From assembly GCA_047967505.1 (NCBI GenBank), contig CM106539.1: 64,000 bases of DNA; one strand, 5' to 3'. Every line of letters starts with the position of its first letter. The stretch's first letter is position 1. Shown here piece by piece: positions 16,165 through 28,699 of this stretch. The notes beneath the pieces are model-generated. The model was given only the letters and a program-made list of their open reading frames with translations. It was not told the DNA's origin and did not search any database. Position numbers and translations under genes: made by a program. This DNA is from Dipteris shenzhenensis. Taxonomy: Eukaryota > Polypodiophyta > Polypodiopsida > Gleicheniales.

Positions 16165-17779
16165 TAACAGTCTGAATAGTCTCTTGATGCATAGTCTCTT
16201 TAAACTCTTCAATGCTAATTAGGAACACCATATTAACTCCTATTGATGGCTGTGCTGGGGGATTTGGGTTTCCTCTTCTATTGTACTAAACAATGGGAAT
16301 GCCTCTTTCCTCCCTATGCTTACACCATATTTCACATTGTGGACCTTGTCTATGACCATCCACACCACAATATGTACAAGCTTGATTCATGTTGGGTCTT
16401 TGTTGAGCTACCCAATTCTGGTTGTTCTGTCTTCTTGGTGCAATATTATTGAACCTTTGTTGCATTTGTCCTCCCACTCCAATCTGATTGTGGTGGGAGT
16501 GCATTGTTTGCTACTTGAATGTGGTGAGGTACCCTCCCTCTGAAGTTTGGGTTGTACTAACATCTTTGTCATGATTGTCTTTGGCACAGAACTCACAAGA
16601 AATATTGTCCTTGTTTGGTGACAACCTTAGATTCTGCAATTGCCCTTTTATCATTTGTTTCAATCTAGAGTGTCCTTTTGAGCTCCTATCCTCTTTCTTT
16701 TTGTTCTTTGCCTTATCCTTAGTATTTGACTCTTGTCATTTTTCTTCTTTTTGCTTTTGCTATATTCTTCATCAGAGCTATCTGACTCCGAGTCTTCATT
16801 GTCCTCACCCTCTGCATTGGAATTAGTTTCTGTATCTGAATCTATGGTAGAGTCATGGGCATTTTTCCTCTTTCCTCTTTTTGAATTTCTATTAGATCCA
16901 AATCTCCTCTCAGCTCTTTTGGCTGCTTCCACAAAGTTGTTGAAGTCATTTGCCCCTGCTAACTGGTCTCTTCTTGCTACTGCAGTCTTCATTTGTTTGT
17001 TTAGTCTTTTGCAAAAGTAGTCACCAAGTTGTTCTTTAGAAGGCCTTTGTGGACCATCTAGCCTTTGGTTCATATTCCTGAACTTTTGTGCATAGTCCTA
17101 CACTAATAGGTCTTTTTGCTTCATATTTCAAAGCTTCTTAAGCATTGATTTTGGAGTTTTTTTCTTTTTTGAATTTACTCAAGAATGAGTTTTTCAAGGC
17201 ATCATAATCTGCAAAATGAGCAAGACCGTACTGCATAAGCTAACTCATTGCCTTACATTCAAAGGTAGCTGCAAATTATTCTTTCTTCACTGCATCAGGT
17301 ATTGCCCCAAATCTACTAACAATCCAATGGTTCTTGAACTACCCAACACGGCTGTCTGGGTCTTATCCTTTCTTCCCAACAATTTTTGCTGCTTTGACTA
17401 ATGGGTTATGCATCCTGACAGGTGGTGGAATATGTGCTCTTCTTTTAAGTTGGGGAGGCAAGGGATTGAAGTTCATTTGTCTTTGAGTAGTAATGTATAA
17501 GCCTACAAAATGTGTGCTAAGTGTAGTTTGTAGGAAAGTTTCAATAGGTGTTGAAGCACTCAACACTCCAAGCTCATTTGTTGCTTCTTGGATTTTCGAG
17601 CTATGAACTGAATTTGTTGATGAACTTTCTCCTCTTGGTATGTAGTTAGGATCCTTGAAGATGCTATCACCATCTGTCTGACTTTTAGCTTCAACTCTTG
17701 CCCTATTTGTTGTGAAGTATAGTGAGCCAACTTGGTTTGATGATGGTGGGTTCTCAGTTTCTTCTGACATTGCCTCCAT
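16165..17779 (-). pseudogene. Ty3/gypsy gag (capsid and CCHC zinc knuckle), split from pol
   Basis: Minus-strand reading in order: an N-terminal region at 17363-17779 without known motifs; a capsid-like segment near 17100-17360 in broken frames; its end at 16660-17073 (YFCKRLNKQMKTAV, then a Lys/Asp/Ser-rich tail with DSESDSSDEE); and a zinc knuckle in 16286-16504, CTYCGVDGHRQGPQC, of CX2CX4HX5C spacing rather than the usual CX2CX4HX4C. The frames change several times and a stop follows the knuckle. Gag packages element RNA into particles. This copy lies on the 5' side of the protease/RT at 1.5-4.2 kb and was separated from it by the 12-kb insertion. Confidence 0.85.
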
Positions 17780-18665
17780 GAAATAGATTGAGTGTGTCAG
17801 AATGTTGCTAACTTGAGTCTATAGCATAGATGCCGATGCTAGTTGCATACCATAGCCGAATTGCAGAAGTAGAATATTTATGAGTGCTATCGTCTTTGTC
17901 CACCAATCTTTGGTGTGAAGCTGCTATCTTGATCTTCTTTAGAGCTTCTTTACTATTGGCGTTGACTACTATTGAGTCAGACATTGTTTGGCCTTTTTTT
18001 TTGCTTCTTTCTTGAGGCATTAGCCCAAGATACTCCTTAGCACCTTCGCAGCTCTTTCACCTTGTCCATTGTGCATTGGGTACGTTGTGGCAACATTCTC
18101 AAGCTTCAGTCTTGCTTCTTGTACTGGTTGTGCATCTTTCTTTTATTGTCATGCACCAACTGCTATAAAAAATGATTGTTGGAGCATTATCAGAGTGTTG
18201 TCGGATTATTTCATGGTATTTTTGACTTCAGACTTCCTTCTTGGCTCCACAAGTTCAATTGGTGCAATCTTCTTGTGATTCTTTGTCGTTCTTTGGAGGT
18301 GGATTGAATTGTATTCGATTATCATCTCCTCCTCTATTGTTGAAGATGACTTTTTATTCAGTATAGTTGAATTGTATTCGATTATCATCTCCTCCTCTAT
18401 TGTATTCGATTATCATCTCCTCCTCTATTGTTGAAGATGACTTTTTGTTGTTGCAATAGTATAGTTGCTCATCATGTCTATGTTTCTTTTGTCACATCCG
18501 CGTTTTCTTGTTTCTTCACCTTGAGCTCTTCACTCGTTGTCTTTGATTCCTTTGTGTTGGCAACTTGTTGCCTTGAGTCACTGTGTTGGTCTTTTAGTCA
18601 GAAAGGTGTCGTATTGTGTCTGGTCACCTTTCAGCTTCAATTCCTTGTCTTTCTGGGGCTCAACA
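17780..18665 (-). other. Leader region between candidate PBS and gag of the Ty3 element
   Basis: Short minus-strand ORFs (17808-18020, 18206-18388) could be N-terminal gag remnants but carry no recognisable motif. A 28-bp repeat (GTATTCGATTATCATCTCC plus TCCTCTATT) occurs three times within 18311-18430, followed in two copies by GTTGAAGATGACTTTT. Confidence 0.4.
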
Positions 18666-18681
18666 TGTAGTGGGATCACCA
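18666..18681 (-). other. Candidate primer-binding site of the Ty3 element
   Basis: On the minus strand TGGTGATCCCACTACA lies two bases inside the CACA end of the proposed LTR, the position expected for a tRNA primer-binding site, and TGG is the expected start. I cannot name the tRNA with confidence. Confidence 0.45.
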
Positions 18682-18683
18682 AA

Positions 18684-19106
18684 TGTGTTCTTAGTATGCA
18701 CAATGCAGAACACTTCAATAATATCATGCACAGAAATCAATAGGAACTTGAGAACTGAATATACAATTGGAACATAATCAAAATACAAAAGAACAATGGA
18801 AGAGCAACTCTACACATATTTTGAGAGTCAAGAGCTACAACAACTGCTGCATACAAAACTTCTCTTTCATTATTTGTCTTGGAAACTACAAGAAAATCCT
18901 TATTGAACTTAGCAAGAGACATTACAACAGTCTGATAACAGTTGGACCTGACAACATCATTGTTGGGACAAAATCCAAAGTAGTGGCTTGCTAGCTATTA
19001 TAACCGACTACTACACAAGATAACGTATCAGAATGTTCTATTCTATCTTAGTCCATCTCGGGATGATGAACTGGCAAGGTGGTGAAATTACCCCTCATTA
19101 GATGGC
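18684..19106 (-). repeat. Candidate 5' LTR of the minus-strand Ty3 element
   Basis: The proposed LTR runs TG...CA between the primer-binding site and 19106, next to gag on the correct side. The outer edge is uncertain because no full second LTR is present in the window; only about 45 bases near its outer end resemble 410-456. Confidence 0.4.
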
Positions 19107-20930
19107 ATCAACTACAACTGCTTCCTATTGCTGCTCTGTAAGAAGTCTTCTTTCTTCTTTTTGTTTCTCCATCTGCAAACATTGCAAAAGTGTCTTATGT
19201 TGCCGTTTTGATACCATGCCATCGCTTTCCTTGACCTACAAGCTCTTCCTTGTGCCTTGACCAAGATTTTCATCTTTCCTATCTCGTAGCCTCTATCTAC
19301 TTCTCTTGTAAGCCATGATGAGCTACATCTTGCCATTGATGCCATGGCCAAGATTAGTGAACCACTAGAATAGAACCTCCATGATAGAGACCAGCTAGCT
19401 TGTGAAATGAGCAAAGAATAGAAGACAACTTACCTGAGTCATCCAACCTCAACGTTTTTATGAACCGCCCACTACTGCTACACATCCTCTTGGCTGCAAG
19501 AGCCGTCTCATCATTCAACATCTCAATACCAATTCTCCTTAGGGGGAGGGAGTTTTGGGTGCATGTTCAAGGGCAAGATTGATGAGCAGGGATTACAGAG
19601 TGCATGTTGCAGGTTGGTGCAAGTTGCGGTATTCATAGATTTGCAGGTGGGAGGCATGAAAATTCAAATTTTGCTAGAGTAGCAAAAATTTTAGCTGCAT
19701 ATGTTTCCCCCTCTGGCAATCCACATCAGCAAAATTGGATATCCCAAGCAAGTGAAATGTGGCCTAGATGCTTCAAAATACAAATAGGCCAAAGGGCATG
19801 CTATCAGGTTTGATGATATGTATAATGAATGCAATGACCTTTGGCATGCTTATGAGCCATATAGCAAGCAATTGCATGGAAAAAGAACTAATGGAAAATT
19901 GTAAATAGTGTTGGATTTATTAAAATATCTTTGCACATGAACAAATTGCACATTTTCAAGTTCTTCCAATCTAGGGTGCTTCTAGATACCAATATCACCA
20001 ACTATCAAAGTTTTAAGACCACCATGTAGTAGTGCCACTAGTTTGGATTCCAAATTTTCAATCCATTTTGGTTTTCAACAAATCAAGAAAAAGCTATGGA
20101 GCCTGCCCTCGAATGGGTGTGCATAATTTTAGCACAACATTGGAGGCCCCTTAAATCTTACCTAAAGTTCTCAATTAGGTGTGTCCTTGGGTTGAAAAGA
20201 AGCTCATGTAGTGTACTTTTGAATAATTACTTGGTTGCATGAATGTGCATAACAAAATTTTTAATTTTTTGAATAAGTTGGTACATCCTATAGTCTTCAG
20301 GTTGCATGCTTCACATGAAACATAGCACTTGTAATGCTTTAATGGTCTCATTCCAAATATTTATTCCATATTTTTTTGGTCTCATGTTCAAGATTAAAAT
20401 GTTTAATACAACTTAAAGACAAAGTTTCTCAAATTCTGTTGAGCAATGCATAAGTTATGGGTCATTCAAGATACCTATATACAAAAAATGTGCTGTGAGC
20501 CTCACCCAAAATGGCTATACCCATACAACATTGACCCTTTTTTTTAAACGAATTCAAAGTCAAAGGCCCAAAGGTCTTTAATAGCCCTCTAAAAGAAGAA
20601 CCTTAGTCCAAAGGTTCATAAAGGGGAAAATAAGGGTCCCCTTTAAATAAAAAAATTCCAAGAAGGCTCCCGCAAAGACGACTCAGCATCACGTAAAGTA
20701 TGAGGCCACTCCATCAACATATTTTTTCTCGACAAAGGCAAAAAGGACAATTTGATTTAATGACTAGGATGAAAAAGGGAATTTGGAGGGACAAAGCTGC
20801 CAAGCAATGAATTGGAAAGCACTTGGGCACAAAAGCGATTCAAGCTACATGAACTGACAACATATCTCCTACTCTAGTCCACATTCCATCCGTTCAAGAG
20901 TGACATAAGTGGTTTTATTTTTGTTTTTAT
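19107..20930. other. Unassigned intergenic DNA
   Basis: A 100-residue minus-strand ORF (19112-19414) and a 69-residue plus-strand ORF (19604-19813) show no recognisable motif. A purine run TTAGGGGGAGGGAG at about 19538-19551 resembles a polypurine tract, but no LTR is visible beside it. Confidence 0.4.
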
Positions 20931-21086
20931 ATCTCATATACATATTATCATTCACTATCCGTTCTTTGATCATACACATATTATCATCCGTTCTTTGATC
21001 ATACACTTGAATTGCATATACACCTTTCATCCATTTATATTTTCATACACTTAGTATCATTACTCGCTTTACTCATTGCATCATCA

Positions 21087-21600
21087 TGGGCGATCACCCA
21101 TATCCACTTAGGCTCCGTGAGAAATTAGATGCACTTTAAGCACAATTAGTACATGAGTGTGACCATAGGGAAAGATTGGAAAGGAAAGTCAAGAGTAAGA
21201 AGAGGAAATCCATTCATTCAATAATGAGTCATCTGACTCTAACTCCAACGATGATCACATTCTAAAAATAGTCAAAGGCACCATTAAAGCACAGAGTTTG
21301 AAGCAAGGAAATAAAATAAGTAGAAAAGCTTCCACATTTTAAAATTTTGATAAAAAGAAAGATGCACACACTATTTTTCATGGATTAGTTAGCTCGACGA
21401 TTATTTTTCAAGGGATAAATTCTTTAAGAAATAAAACATCAAATGTGCTACTAATCATTTCATTGAGAATTCTATACTCTGGTGGAATGCCACTAAGCAC
21501 AGACACCTTGAAGTCTTTTCAAAGGCTTATCAAGAAAGATTTTCTTCCAACACATTTCAAGGCAAAAGCTAGGCAACAATGGGACATTTTTAGACAATTT
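21087..21600 (+). pseudogene. Ty3/gypsy gag fragment of a chromodomain-type element
   Basis: From an ATG at 21087 (MGDHPYPLRLRE) the plus strand reads a charged coil-like start with an early stop. It then reads the gag core segment TLKSFQRLIKKDFLPTHF followed by KAKARQQWDIFRQF near 21510-21600, matching the retrotransposon gag pattern of a hydrophobic helix, F-x-Pro and an R-x-L/F-rich helix. Around 21600 the reading passes directly into the end of integrase, so protease, RT, RNase H and most of integrase are deleted. The element is a non-functional internal-deletion derivative. Confidence 0.7.
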
Positions 21601-21988
21601 GATAAAGAAACATCTCTTACAGTTTGCCTACAATAATACACCTCATTCAACAATTGGAAGAGCACCCTTTGAGATAATCTATGGGAAAGTTCTACCTATA
21701 CTTATCACTAGATCGACCCATAGAATTGAAGCATTTGATGCATTTACTCATACTTATCCAAATATTCTCAAAGAGGTTAAAGAAGCCACTACTATTGCTC
21801 AAGATAATATTCTAAACAAGCCAATAAGAAAAGGAAACATATGATTTTCAAAGAAGGTGAGTATGTTCTTTTGCAAATTGAGAAAAGAAGATTAAAGAGT
21901 GTTGAAAAATGGCCAATCATCAAAATGAACATGTTTCTATGGACCATTTAAGTGATTCAAAAAATGAAGGACCTTGCATTTAGACTTG

Positions 21989-22019
<31 letters not shown>

Positions 22020-22359
22020 GGTTTGAATTACCTGATGAATGAAAAATCCATAATGCCTTTCACATTAGCCTTTTGAAGCCATTCAAAGGACCTTTTTACC
22101 TACACATCCTATTTACGAAGAGGATTCATTGATTGTTGATGAAGAGGGATACTTTGAATCTGAATGCATTGTTGATCATTAACAAATCACAACCCAAAAA
22201 GGATATGTTTATGTCAAATATTTACTCAAGTTTAAGAACCATCTGAGAGATGATGCTTAGTGGATACTTGAGTGGCTCTTTCAAGATTTTCTAGACCTCA
22301 TCCATTCCTATAATCAAACATGCAACTAAGGTTAGCTACTGCAATCCAAGCAAGAGGGA
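21600..22359 (+). pseudogene. Ty3 integrase C-terminus with chromodomain-like end
   Basis: The plus strand encodes LLQFAYNNTPHSTIGRAPFE followed by IIYGKVLP, the signature near the end of the integrase core. An EGEYVLLQIEKRRLK segment (GPY/F-type region) follows. After a TA microsatellite (about 21992-22018) the frame-shifted remnant reads KIHNAFHISLLKPFK-like, and at 22118-22330 comes a charged chromodomain-like tail containing YVYVKYLLKFKNH and WILEWLFQDF. Chromodomains direct integration of this Ty3 lineage to chromatin marks (family knowledge). Multiple stops make this a relic. It lies directly downstream of the gag remnant. Confidence 0.8.
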
Positions 22360-23320
22360 TGTTACAAAAGTTTTATTTCTGATATTTCTTGCTATGGACA
22401 TTATTTTATTTTAGTCAAGTGTGACTATGGCAAAGTATTCCATAGGAGTGCATCGAACGTGGCAGGGGTCTTAGTGGATGCTTTGTGTGGTTTAATTGGG
22501 AATGCCTAACTAGCCTGTGAATTACCATGCTAGATGGCCATTATTATGGGTGATTCCATGTTAATACTGATGTTGCTATTGTTATTGGTGTTATGTTTGA
22601 TTATTGTTCTTTGAGCGCAAATATATTGGGATTGATTGATTTGGTGATTCGTTGAATTGATTGTTAACAACTAATGTAACTAGTGGCTTGAGTACAGGTG
22701 ATGGAACAAGTGTCGAGTACTCGAATTAGTGTGAGGGTACTGATTGATGCTTCGCACGGTGCATAGCATGTGGCCGTGGACCAATTTTGTATTTCATGGA
22801 TATTAAATATTGGATACTATTTGAGAAATAAGGTATAAACTATTATTGAAGAAAGCAAGCCCAACGTGGCTTTGTAGAAAGAATGGAACGTGGTCCATTT
22901 TTCGTAAATTGAGCCCAAAGAGGCTTTGTAAAGGCATTCAATATAACCCCTTACTTTTGCGAAGGATAATTTTGGCTCCTTGAACCTCAATGAAATATTA
23001 TAAATATTATATATGAGGAAGCGTGAGCCACTCATCTAGGGGGTGAAGGTTGTACCCAGTTGGTTGTCAAATATCTCAATTTTGTGCCTTGATTAATCTA
23101 GTTCTTTCAAGTGGTGTTTTGTGAGCATTCAGAAAATCCCATTTTGGTTTCAGGCATAGGCTCTCCAAGGTTGGTGGGGACCCCCTCCACAAGTGCATAG
23201 GAACCTCCTACATAGGCTACCATTATAAGTCACACACACAAAAATCTACCAGCTAAGCTTTGGTGAATACCTAAAGATCTAGCTTGCATGTGCAAGATCC
23301 TCCTAGTGAGGATCTAGACT
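22360..23320 (+). repeat. Candidate 3' LTR of the deleted chromodomain-type element (right edge unknown)
   Basis: A purine tract GCAAGAGGGA ends at 22359 and is followed by TGTTAC, the expected polypurine tract/LTR start after the last coding segment. I could not find a 5' partner upstream, so the right boundary is a guess and the LTR call is inference. Confidence 0.35.
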
Positions 23321-23427
23321 CAAAGATAAGATTCATTTTATTTGAAGGAAGTAATCAGATTTGATGGTAGGATTTTGACGTAGGTAGCTTCTAGTCATGG
23401 TAGGTCTATGGAACCTCTTATAATCAA

Positions 23428-23660
23428 TGTCAGGTAAGGTCTCTGACACCTCTACTGAATGACTCTTTATAAGATGGAGAGCATTCACTAAGGTGCTAAC
23501 CAATTTGGTTAACAGTAAGGCATGTGGCTCATTTGGTAAGTCTACTCTGTCAGGTAAGGCCTCTGATATCTCTACCCAATGACTTTTTATAAGATGAAGA
23601 GCATTCACTAAGGTGCTTACCGATTTCGTTAACAGTAAATGCCTATGGCTCATGCTTGTG
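23428..23660 (+). repeat. Tandem duplication, unit about 118 bp
   Basis: The segment with CTTTATAAGATGGAGAGCAT, TCACTAAGGTGCTAACC and GTTAACAGTAA occurs at about 23428-23545 and again at about 23548-23660 with roughly 10 percent divergence. It gives the minus-strand ORF at 23333-23755 an apparent internal protein repeat, but the ORF has no other protein-like support. Confidence 0.8.
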
Positions 23661-24221
23661 GAAAACACTTGTAATATCTTATATTTGCAAGAAAGATATG
23701 TACTATCATTTATAAGACGAGCCATATAGCTTGTTTTCTCCACTAGTAGTAGCATAGAATGGATCCACTAGGTCACATTGGCTTAAGTGTTTGTATCTAA
23801 GTTTAGTGGAAAATTAGGGTTGGGGTTAGAGTTATACCTCCCTTCAAGGGTTATAAAGACAAAATTTTGGGATTTGAGCTCATTATGCACTACAAGGAAT
23901 GTAAGCTCTCTCCTTCTCTCCCATTTTGTGCATGAATTGGTGTTGTGTTTGCTACCTCCTTCCTTTTGTTATTCTATGCCCCACATTGTCTTCCCCCTCC
24001 ACCATGCTCATGCTCACCCCCTCCATCCACTCCCTCTTTTGCTCACTTCTCCCTCCTCTTTCCCCTGTTCTTCTCCTCTAGTGACGATTGGATGCATTCG
24101 GTATCCATGGAGGTGACAACCATTGGACTGAGTTGAAGCTTCTTCACCAGAGTACATGACTAGAAAGTGGCTACTATCTTTTATAAATATTTGCGTTAAC
24201 AAAATTTTCATATTCTCCATG

Positions 24222-24227
<6 letters not shown>

Positions 24228-24277
<50 letters not shown>
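24228..24277 (+). repeat. (TC)n microsatellite
   Basis: Uninterrupted TC dinucleotide run of about 50 bases. Confidence 0.98.
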
Positions 24278-24279
<2 letters not shown>

Positions 24280-26380
24280 TACAAAAATCCACTTGTTTAT
24301 GTTATGCATAGAAATTGTATTTTCTTACACTTCCCCTTTTTAAATATAATCTTCAACAATCCACATATTATTTATAGTAAGGTCCTACCAATGGGGTGGG
24401 GATTTATACTACAATAGCATAGGTAGAATGTATAATATGGCTAAGTAACATCCTTGTAAATTTTATCGTTTGTTGAACCAAACAAAATATAACTATCTTA
24501 GATTGTGTTGATTGCCCGTGTATTTTAAATATGAGATAACGGTTTCATAAATTGCCTATATGAATGTACATAGAGTACTTGTTTTAGATCTTATTAAAAC
24601 ATTCTATCATGGGATAATATATTTTTAACTACTCCTCTTGATAGGGGAATCCCATGAAAGAACATAACATGGGTGTGGCTTGCTGCTGGTAGAAAGTTCC
24701 TACAAGCTTATTCAATACATCTACACAATCAAAGCTGAGGAAGCAACACAATTGATAAATAGCTATACGGCGCCTAGGTTGTTGAACAATTTCAATGAAT
24801 GCCTACTTTTAAATAATTGACTTTTAGTGCGTATACCAATCATCTTAATCATTATCGTGATAAATTTTATGCAAGATGCCATGAAGCTAGCATGAAAGTT
24901 GTGGGCAAGATTTATGTATTTAAGGGATGTTTCTTGTGCTCATATGGTAATACATGTGAAATAGATTAAGATGCTAGGCTGAAAGTCAAAATGGTGCTAC
25001 TCATAACCAATAAAAGTCAAATGGTCCAAAGTTGTAAAGGTAAGGTATTCTAATGGTCCAAAATGTAATAAAGTGAAATGCTCCAAAGTTGTAAAGGTAA
25101 GATATTGAAATGAGGTATATCCTTATTAAATTGAAAAATAATAAAGAATGATATTGCTACTACAAACTTACCCTGCTACCAAGTGTGGGCTCCTTACTAA
25201 TGGGAACTCTAAGTCATTTGAAAGATTGAGTGGGTGTATACTCTTAAGGGCCCCCAAAGGGCACTCATGGCATGCATACATATGGCACCTTTTTGTCCAT
25301 TAAGGGTGAACCAGATAGACACTGCCGCATAAGAGTATGCCCTCAAGATTTTGGTAAAACATATGATGCAATAATTTTAAATAAGAATTTATTGTTGTTA
25401 TGGATGTTTCTTTGCACATGATTGATGCATTGTGTATTTTTGTGAGGTGTTTGTTGAAACTTTAAGATTTAGCTTTGTTGACTTTGTACTTCTTGTACTC
25501 CTTGGGATGCATCATCCTCCATAGCAAGCCTTTCTTCTAGTATAACAAGACCAGTATCTTCAATAGCCACTTGAGAAGTTGGAGGAAGATGGCTAGTATA
25601 TACATATGTAGTGCTTAAGAACAATAGTAATATGCTTGTAGTGAGAGACAACAATATACATCTCTAAAGAGGACAACAATATGCTTGTCATGGGTGCTCT
25701 TTACAATGAGCACGGGAGAATTGGCCAAGTTAAAGAGCACCATGTTCGAGCGTTGTGATCTTGGATGATCACTTGTCATTGCGTGTGTAAGTGGCACAAT
25801 CCCAAAAAGATAATTCAAAGAGTGTAGCTAATGGAAAGGAGGAGCTACGAACACACGAGCTAAGACCTTGGTGAAGCTCTTCCAAGGTTGAAACCTTGGT
25901 GAGTGAGAGGGGGGATTCTTCTCAAAAGGGACGAGAAAGAAAGCCTCCAAGGGGAGGTGTGATTCATCTCAAAAGTAAAAGAGAAAGGGCAAGACATCAC
26001 TAAGGGAGGTGTGATTCCTCTCAAAAGCATAAGAGAAAGGGCAACTGTACAATCCACATATTTGATAGCCTTTCCATGCAGGCCGTAATCTTAGCTGAAG
26101 CCCAGTAGTTTCACAGCCATGTCAGTTGGGTTGTCTCAAACTGGTACGCCCTTACCCATTAGAAACGAAATTCTTGCTTTGCTTTTGTGATTTTCGTGGT
26201 ATTGATATCTGTACAAGTTCTTACACATATTGAACTACCCAAGTAGTGGCTTAAGTTGAACCGAAGATCCTTAGATCCCTTTTCCGTTCGCATTCTTAGC
26301 ATGTAGACTGCAGACATTTGGGTGAACTACAAACAACGTTCGTTCTTTAACTTACAAAGCATTTAGCTGGTAGTGGACAT
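24280..26380. other. Unassigned DNA with short repeats near 25.9-26.0 kb
   Basis: No recognisable coding region. At 25910-26045 the motif GGGAGGTGTGATTCMTCTCAA followed by AAAGAGAAAGGGCAA recurs two to three times at about 65-bp spacing. Confidence 0.4.
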
Positions 26381-26399
26381 CAGTTTGGTTTGACAGCTA

Positions 26400-26600
26400 T
26401 TCCCGCCTATGAACATTGCGCGCCATTACGGTTCCGAGGTGAGAGCAACTTTAGAGGCTAGCGCCTTACGCTTAATCTGGTTCGGGGTACGCGCTGAGAC
26501 GGCCCTCTATGCTGTATTTGGAGGGCAGTATTAAGAGCTAATCAACTCAGGTGGATTTTAATCGTTTACGTCGGCTTTTGCAGTTGGTTGAAATTTGTTC
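26400..26600. promoter_or_regulatory. CpG-rich patch, possible unmethylated promoter or gene edge
   Basis: This stretch has many CpG sites (GCGCGCC, GTACGCGCTGAGACGG, TTTACGTCGG) while the surrounding transposon-rich DNA is CpG-poor. In plants, CpG is normally lost from methylated repeats, so retention suggests an unmethylated or recently active region (inference). The next recognised gene, the OTU gene, starts at or before 31.1 kb on the same strand. A plus ORF of 95 residues follows at 26595-26882 without a known family. Confidence 0.25.
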
Positions 26601-26879
26601 ATTGTGGGAACATATAAAGGAATATCAAAATCAGCTTTACAAACTCACGTTAACCATGATCTGGAGTATTGGACACACGTGAAGTTTTATCCCATCATAG
26701 TTGCCCTTTTTACACAAAATTTTTTTACAGTCACACGTAAATGTTGTCCAATGGAGGTTAAGTGTCCAGATTCTGGTGCTCATAATGTACTCCTGAAATT
26801 TGACACTTTTTTCTTAAACAATGAGGGAAGGTGCCACATTTACAACTGTCCTAAAAAACATGGTAATCTTCAAGTACCA

Positions 26880-28108
26880 TAACATCATCTGTTTGTTTCA
26901 CGTGCTAGGTTACTTGACACCATGGGTATATGGGGTTGGTTCGAGGTTTCAAGAGAAACATTGGCATGTTGTGCAACGTTTCCCACATTACACCGCTTAG
27001 TTCTGATGGCCGCTTCTTAAGTGAGTACGTCAGCAATACATTAGAGAAGAGACTCCTTTCGTCTTGGTGGGCTAGGACAATTGAATGTTTTGGTCTGGTT
27101 CTTTAAGCCATAGGGAGCGGCCACCTTATGCCACCAAGCCTAATGCTCCAAGCCCAATGCAAGGCTAGAGGCACCCAGGTTGGGATGTCACTGCCCACCG
27201 GTGAGCCCCCATATGGGGAGGACATAGGGGCAGTGCACCTCGGGTAGAGACACTGGGCAGGAAACGGGAGAAGAAACTCTGATCTAAGAGTGAGAACAGC
27301 AGTATCAATAGAGCTGCATATATTTGAGGCCCAGGCTGCCTGTTTTGCAGCAGGATTTTAGGGCCAGCAAAGGGCCCTAATATAGGACCCTTGAACCGGT
27401 CGGTCATCAAAGGGAGGGTCTGTCGACGTATAAAAAAGGCACGGAACAATTGGCAGACTGGTTGGCCCCTGGTAGGCCAGACCATCAGGCTGATTGGCCC
27501 GTTCTTGGTCATCCATAGACTGGACAAGCAGGGCCTTACCCTTCTCATTTCGCCCCATGGAAGGCACCCAAACCCAGGCAGGAAGAGTGAGGAAGCAGCC
27601 CTAAAGCACAGTTCATTCAGCCTTCTATTGGCTGTATTTATCCCAGCCTCCATTGCTGGAAGTATAGCCATTTCTTGGCAGGTTTTCCCCACATTTTTGT
27701 GGAAGTATAATCTGAGTTTCTTTGCCTTCATTCTTTGCAGTCCATTTCAGTTTCTTGTTGGTTGAATTTTCAGCTTACCTTTGCACTATCTGAGTGAGGC
27801 TTGGAGAGGGTTGAAGTGATGCTTCTGCTGGATGACAAGCTTTGTCCACAGTTTTGCTCTCAAAGTAGCAATTTGTGGATGTGAAGCTTGATTTGTAGTG
27901 CACTCACACAAAGCTTTCCAGTACTCCCAACCTAGGGTGCTTTGAGCCAATGTATGTTTTTCTTTATCAGCATTGTGGTTGGACAAGAACCTCCTTGCCT
28001 TTCCTCCACCCATGGACACTTTAGCACGAAGATTTTGTGTCTTTCTTGATTGTTTCTTGTCTCACTTAAGCTTCACATTGCCTCCATGCATAAACTAGAT
28101 GGAGATAG
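26880..28108. other. Unassigned DNA; overlapping antisense ORFs
   Basis: ORFs of 188 residues (minus, 27165-27731) and 124 residues (plus, 27391-27765) overlap on opposite strands in a locally GC-rich stretch. Neither shows a domain I recognise, and I cannot say that either is real. Confidence 0.3.
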
Positions 28109-28461
28109 TGTGGAAATAGTGGGAGAGAGAAAATGAGTCTCACTTGCGGCTTTCTCACATGCACAATGGGGGAATACACACAAAGGTGGAGGCTAAAAAC
28201 AATTTTCCTCTTCTTAGTTGTGAAAGCCAAAAGAACTCTAGTACAAAGAAAATAGAAGAACCCTATATGTGGGTCTCAAACCAAACTCAACTAACTAAGG
28301 TGGCATACTAACTGAGCCACAAACTAGAGTAGATAAGGATAGCTGTCATCCAGCTATTATTCGTGGGCGGTGTACCAACCGCATCTCCAGCTAACAAGTA
28401 GGTGACATAAATGCACAACAGTCACCTTGGCATATCTCGGGTGGAGCTCGATATCTCAACA
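28109..28461 (-). repeat. Ty1/copia 3' LTR, 353 bp
   Basis: On the minus strand the LTR starts TGTTGAGATATCGAGC directly after the purine tract CTCGAGGGGGAG and ends CCACA. A second copy of the same LTR family lies on the plus strand at 63198-63547, ending in CACA and followed by a primer-binding site, which confirms both edges. Confidence 0.85.
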
Positions 28462-28690
28462 CTCCCCCTCGAGCTAAATCCCAATTCCTGCACACCAAGC
28501 AGGTCTCTGAACTTGCGCAGCTTCTCTGCGCCCAATGCTTTTGTGAATATGTCAGCTACCTGATCCTCTGTGCTGACATAAACTAGATCAATAAGACCTA
28601 GTAAAACCTTCTCCCGCACATAGTGATAATTCACCTCAATGTGCTTTGTTCTAGCATGACAGTAAGCATCCCTTACTCTTAACAACTCAC
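28462..28690 (-). pseudogene. Ty1/copia RNase H C-terminus, 5'-truncated
   Basis: The minus strand encodes the end of a copia RNase H: an ARTKHIEVNYHYVRE segment, then DQVADIFTKAL and EKLRKFRDLLGV, the standard final motifs, followed by the purine tract and the 3' LTR. The copy is cut off near 28690, so only about 75 residues of pol remain. Typical of an old truncated insertion. Confidence 0.85.
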
Positions 28691-28699
28691 TCTAAGGTT

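Noticed and set aside
23333-23755. 140-codon minus-strand ORF with an internal protein repeat
   Set aside because: The repeat is explained by a tandem DNA duplication; no known domain, and the opposite frames are equally plausible.
27165-27731. 188-codon minus-strand ORF
   Set aside because: Another ORF overlaps it on the opposite strand in a GC-rich stretch. I recognise no domain, so it is listed only as unassigned DNA.
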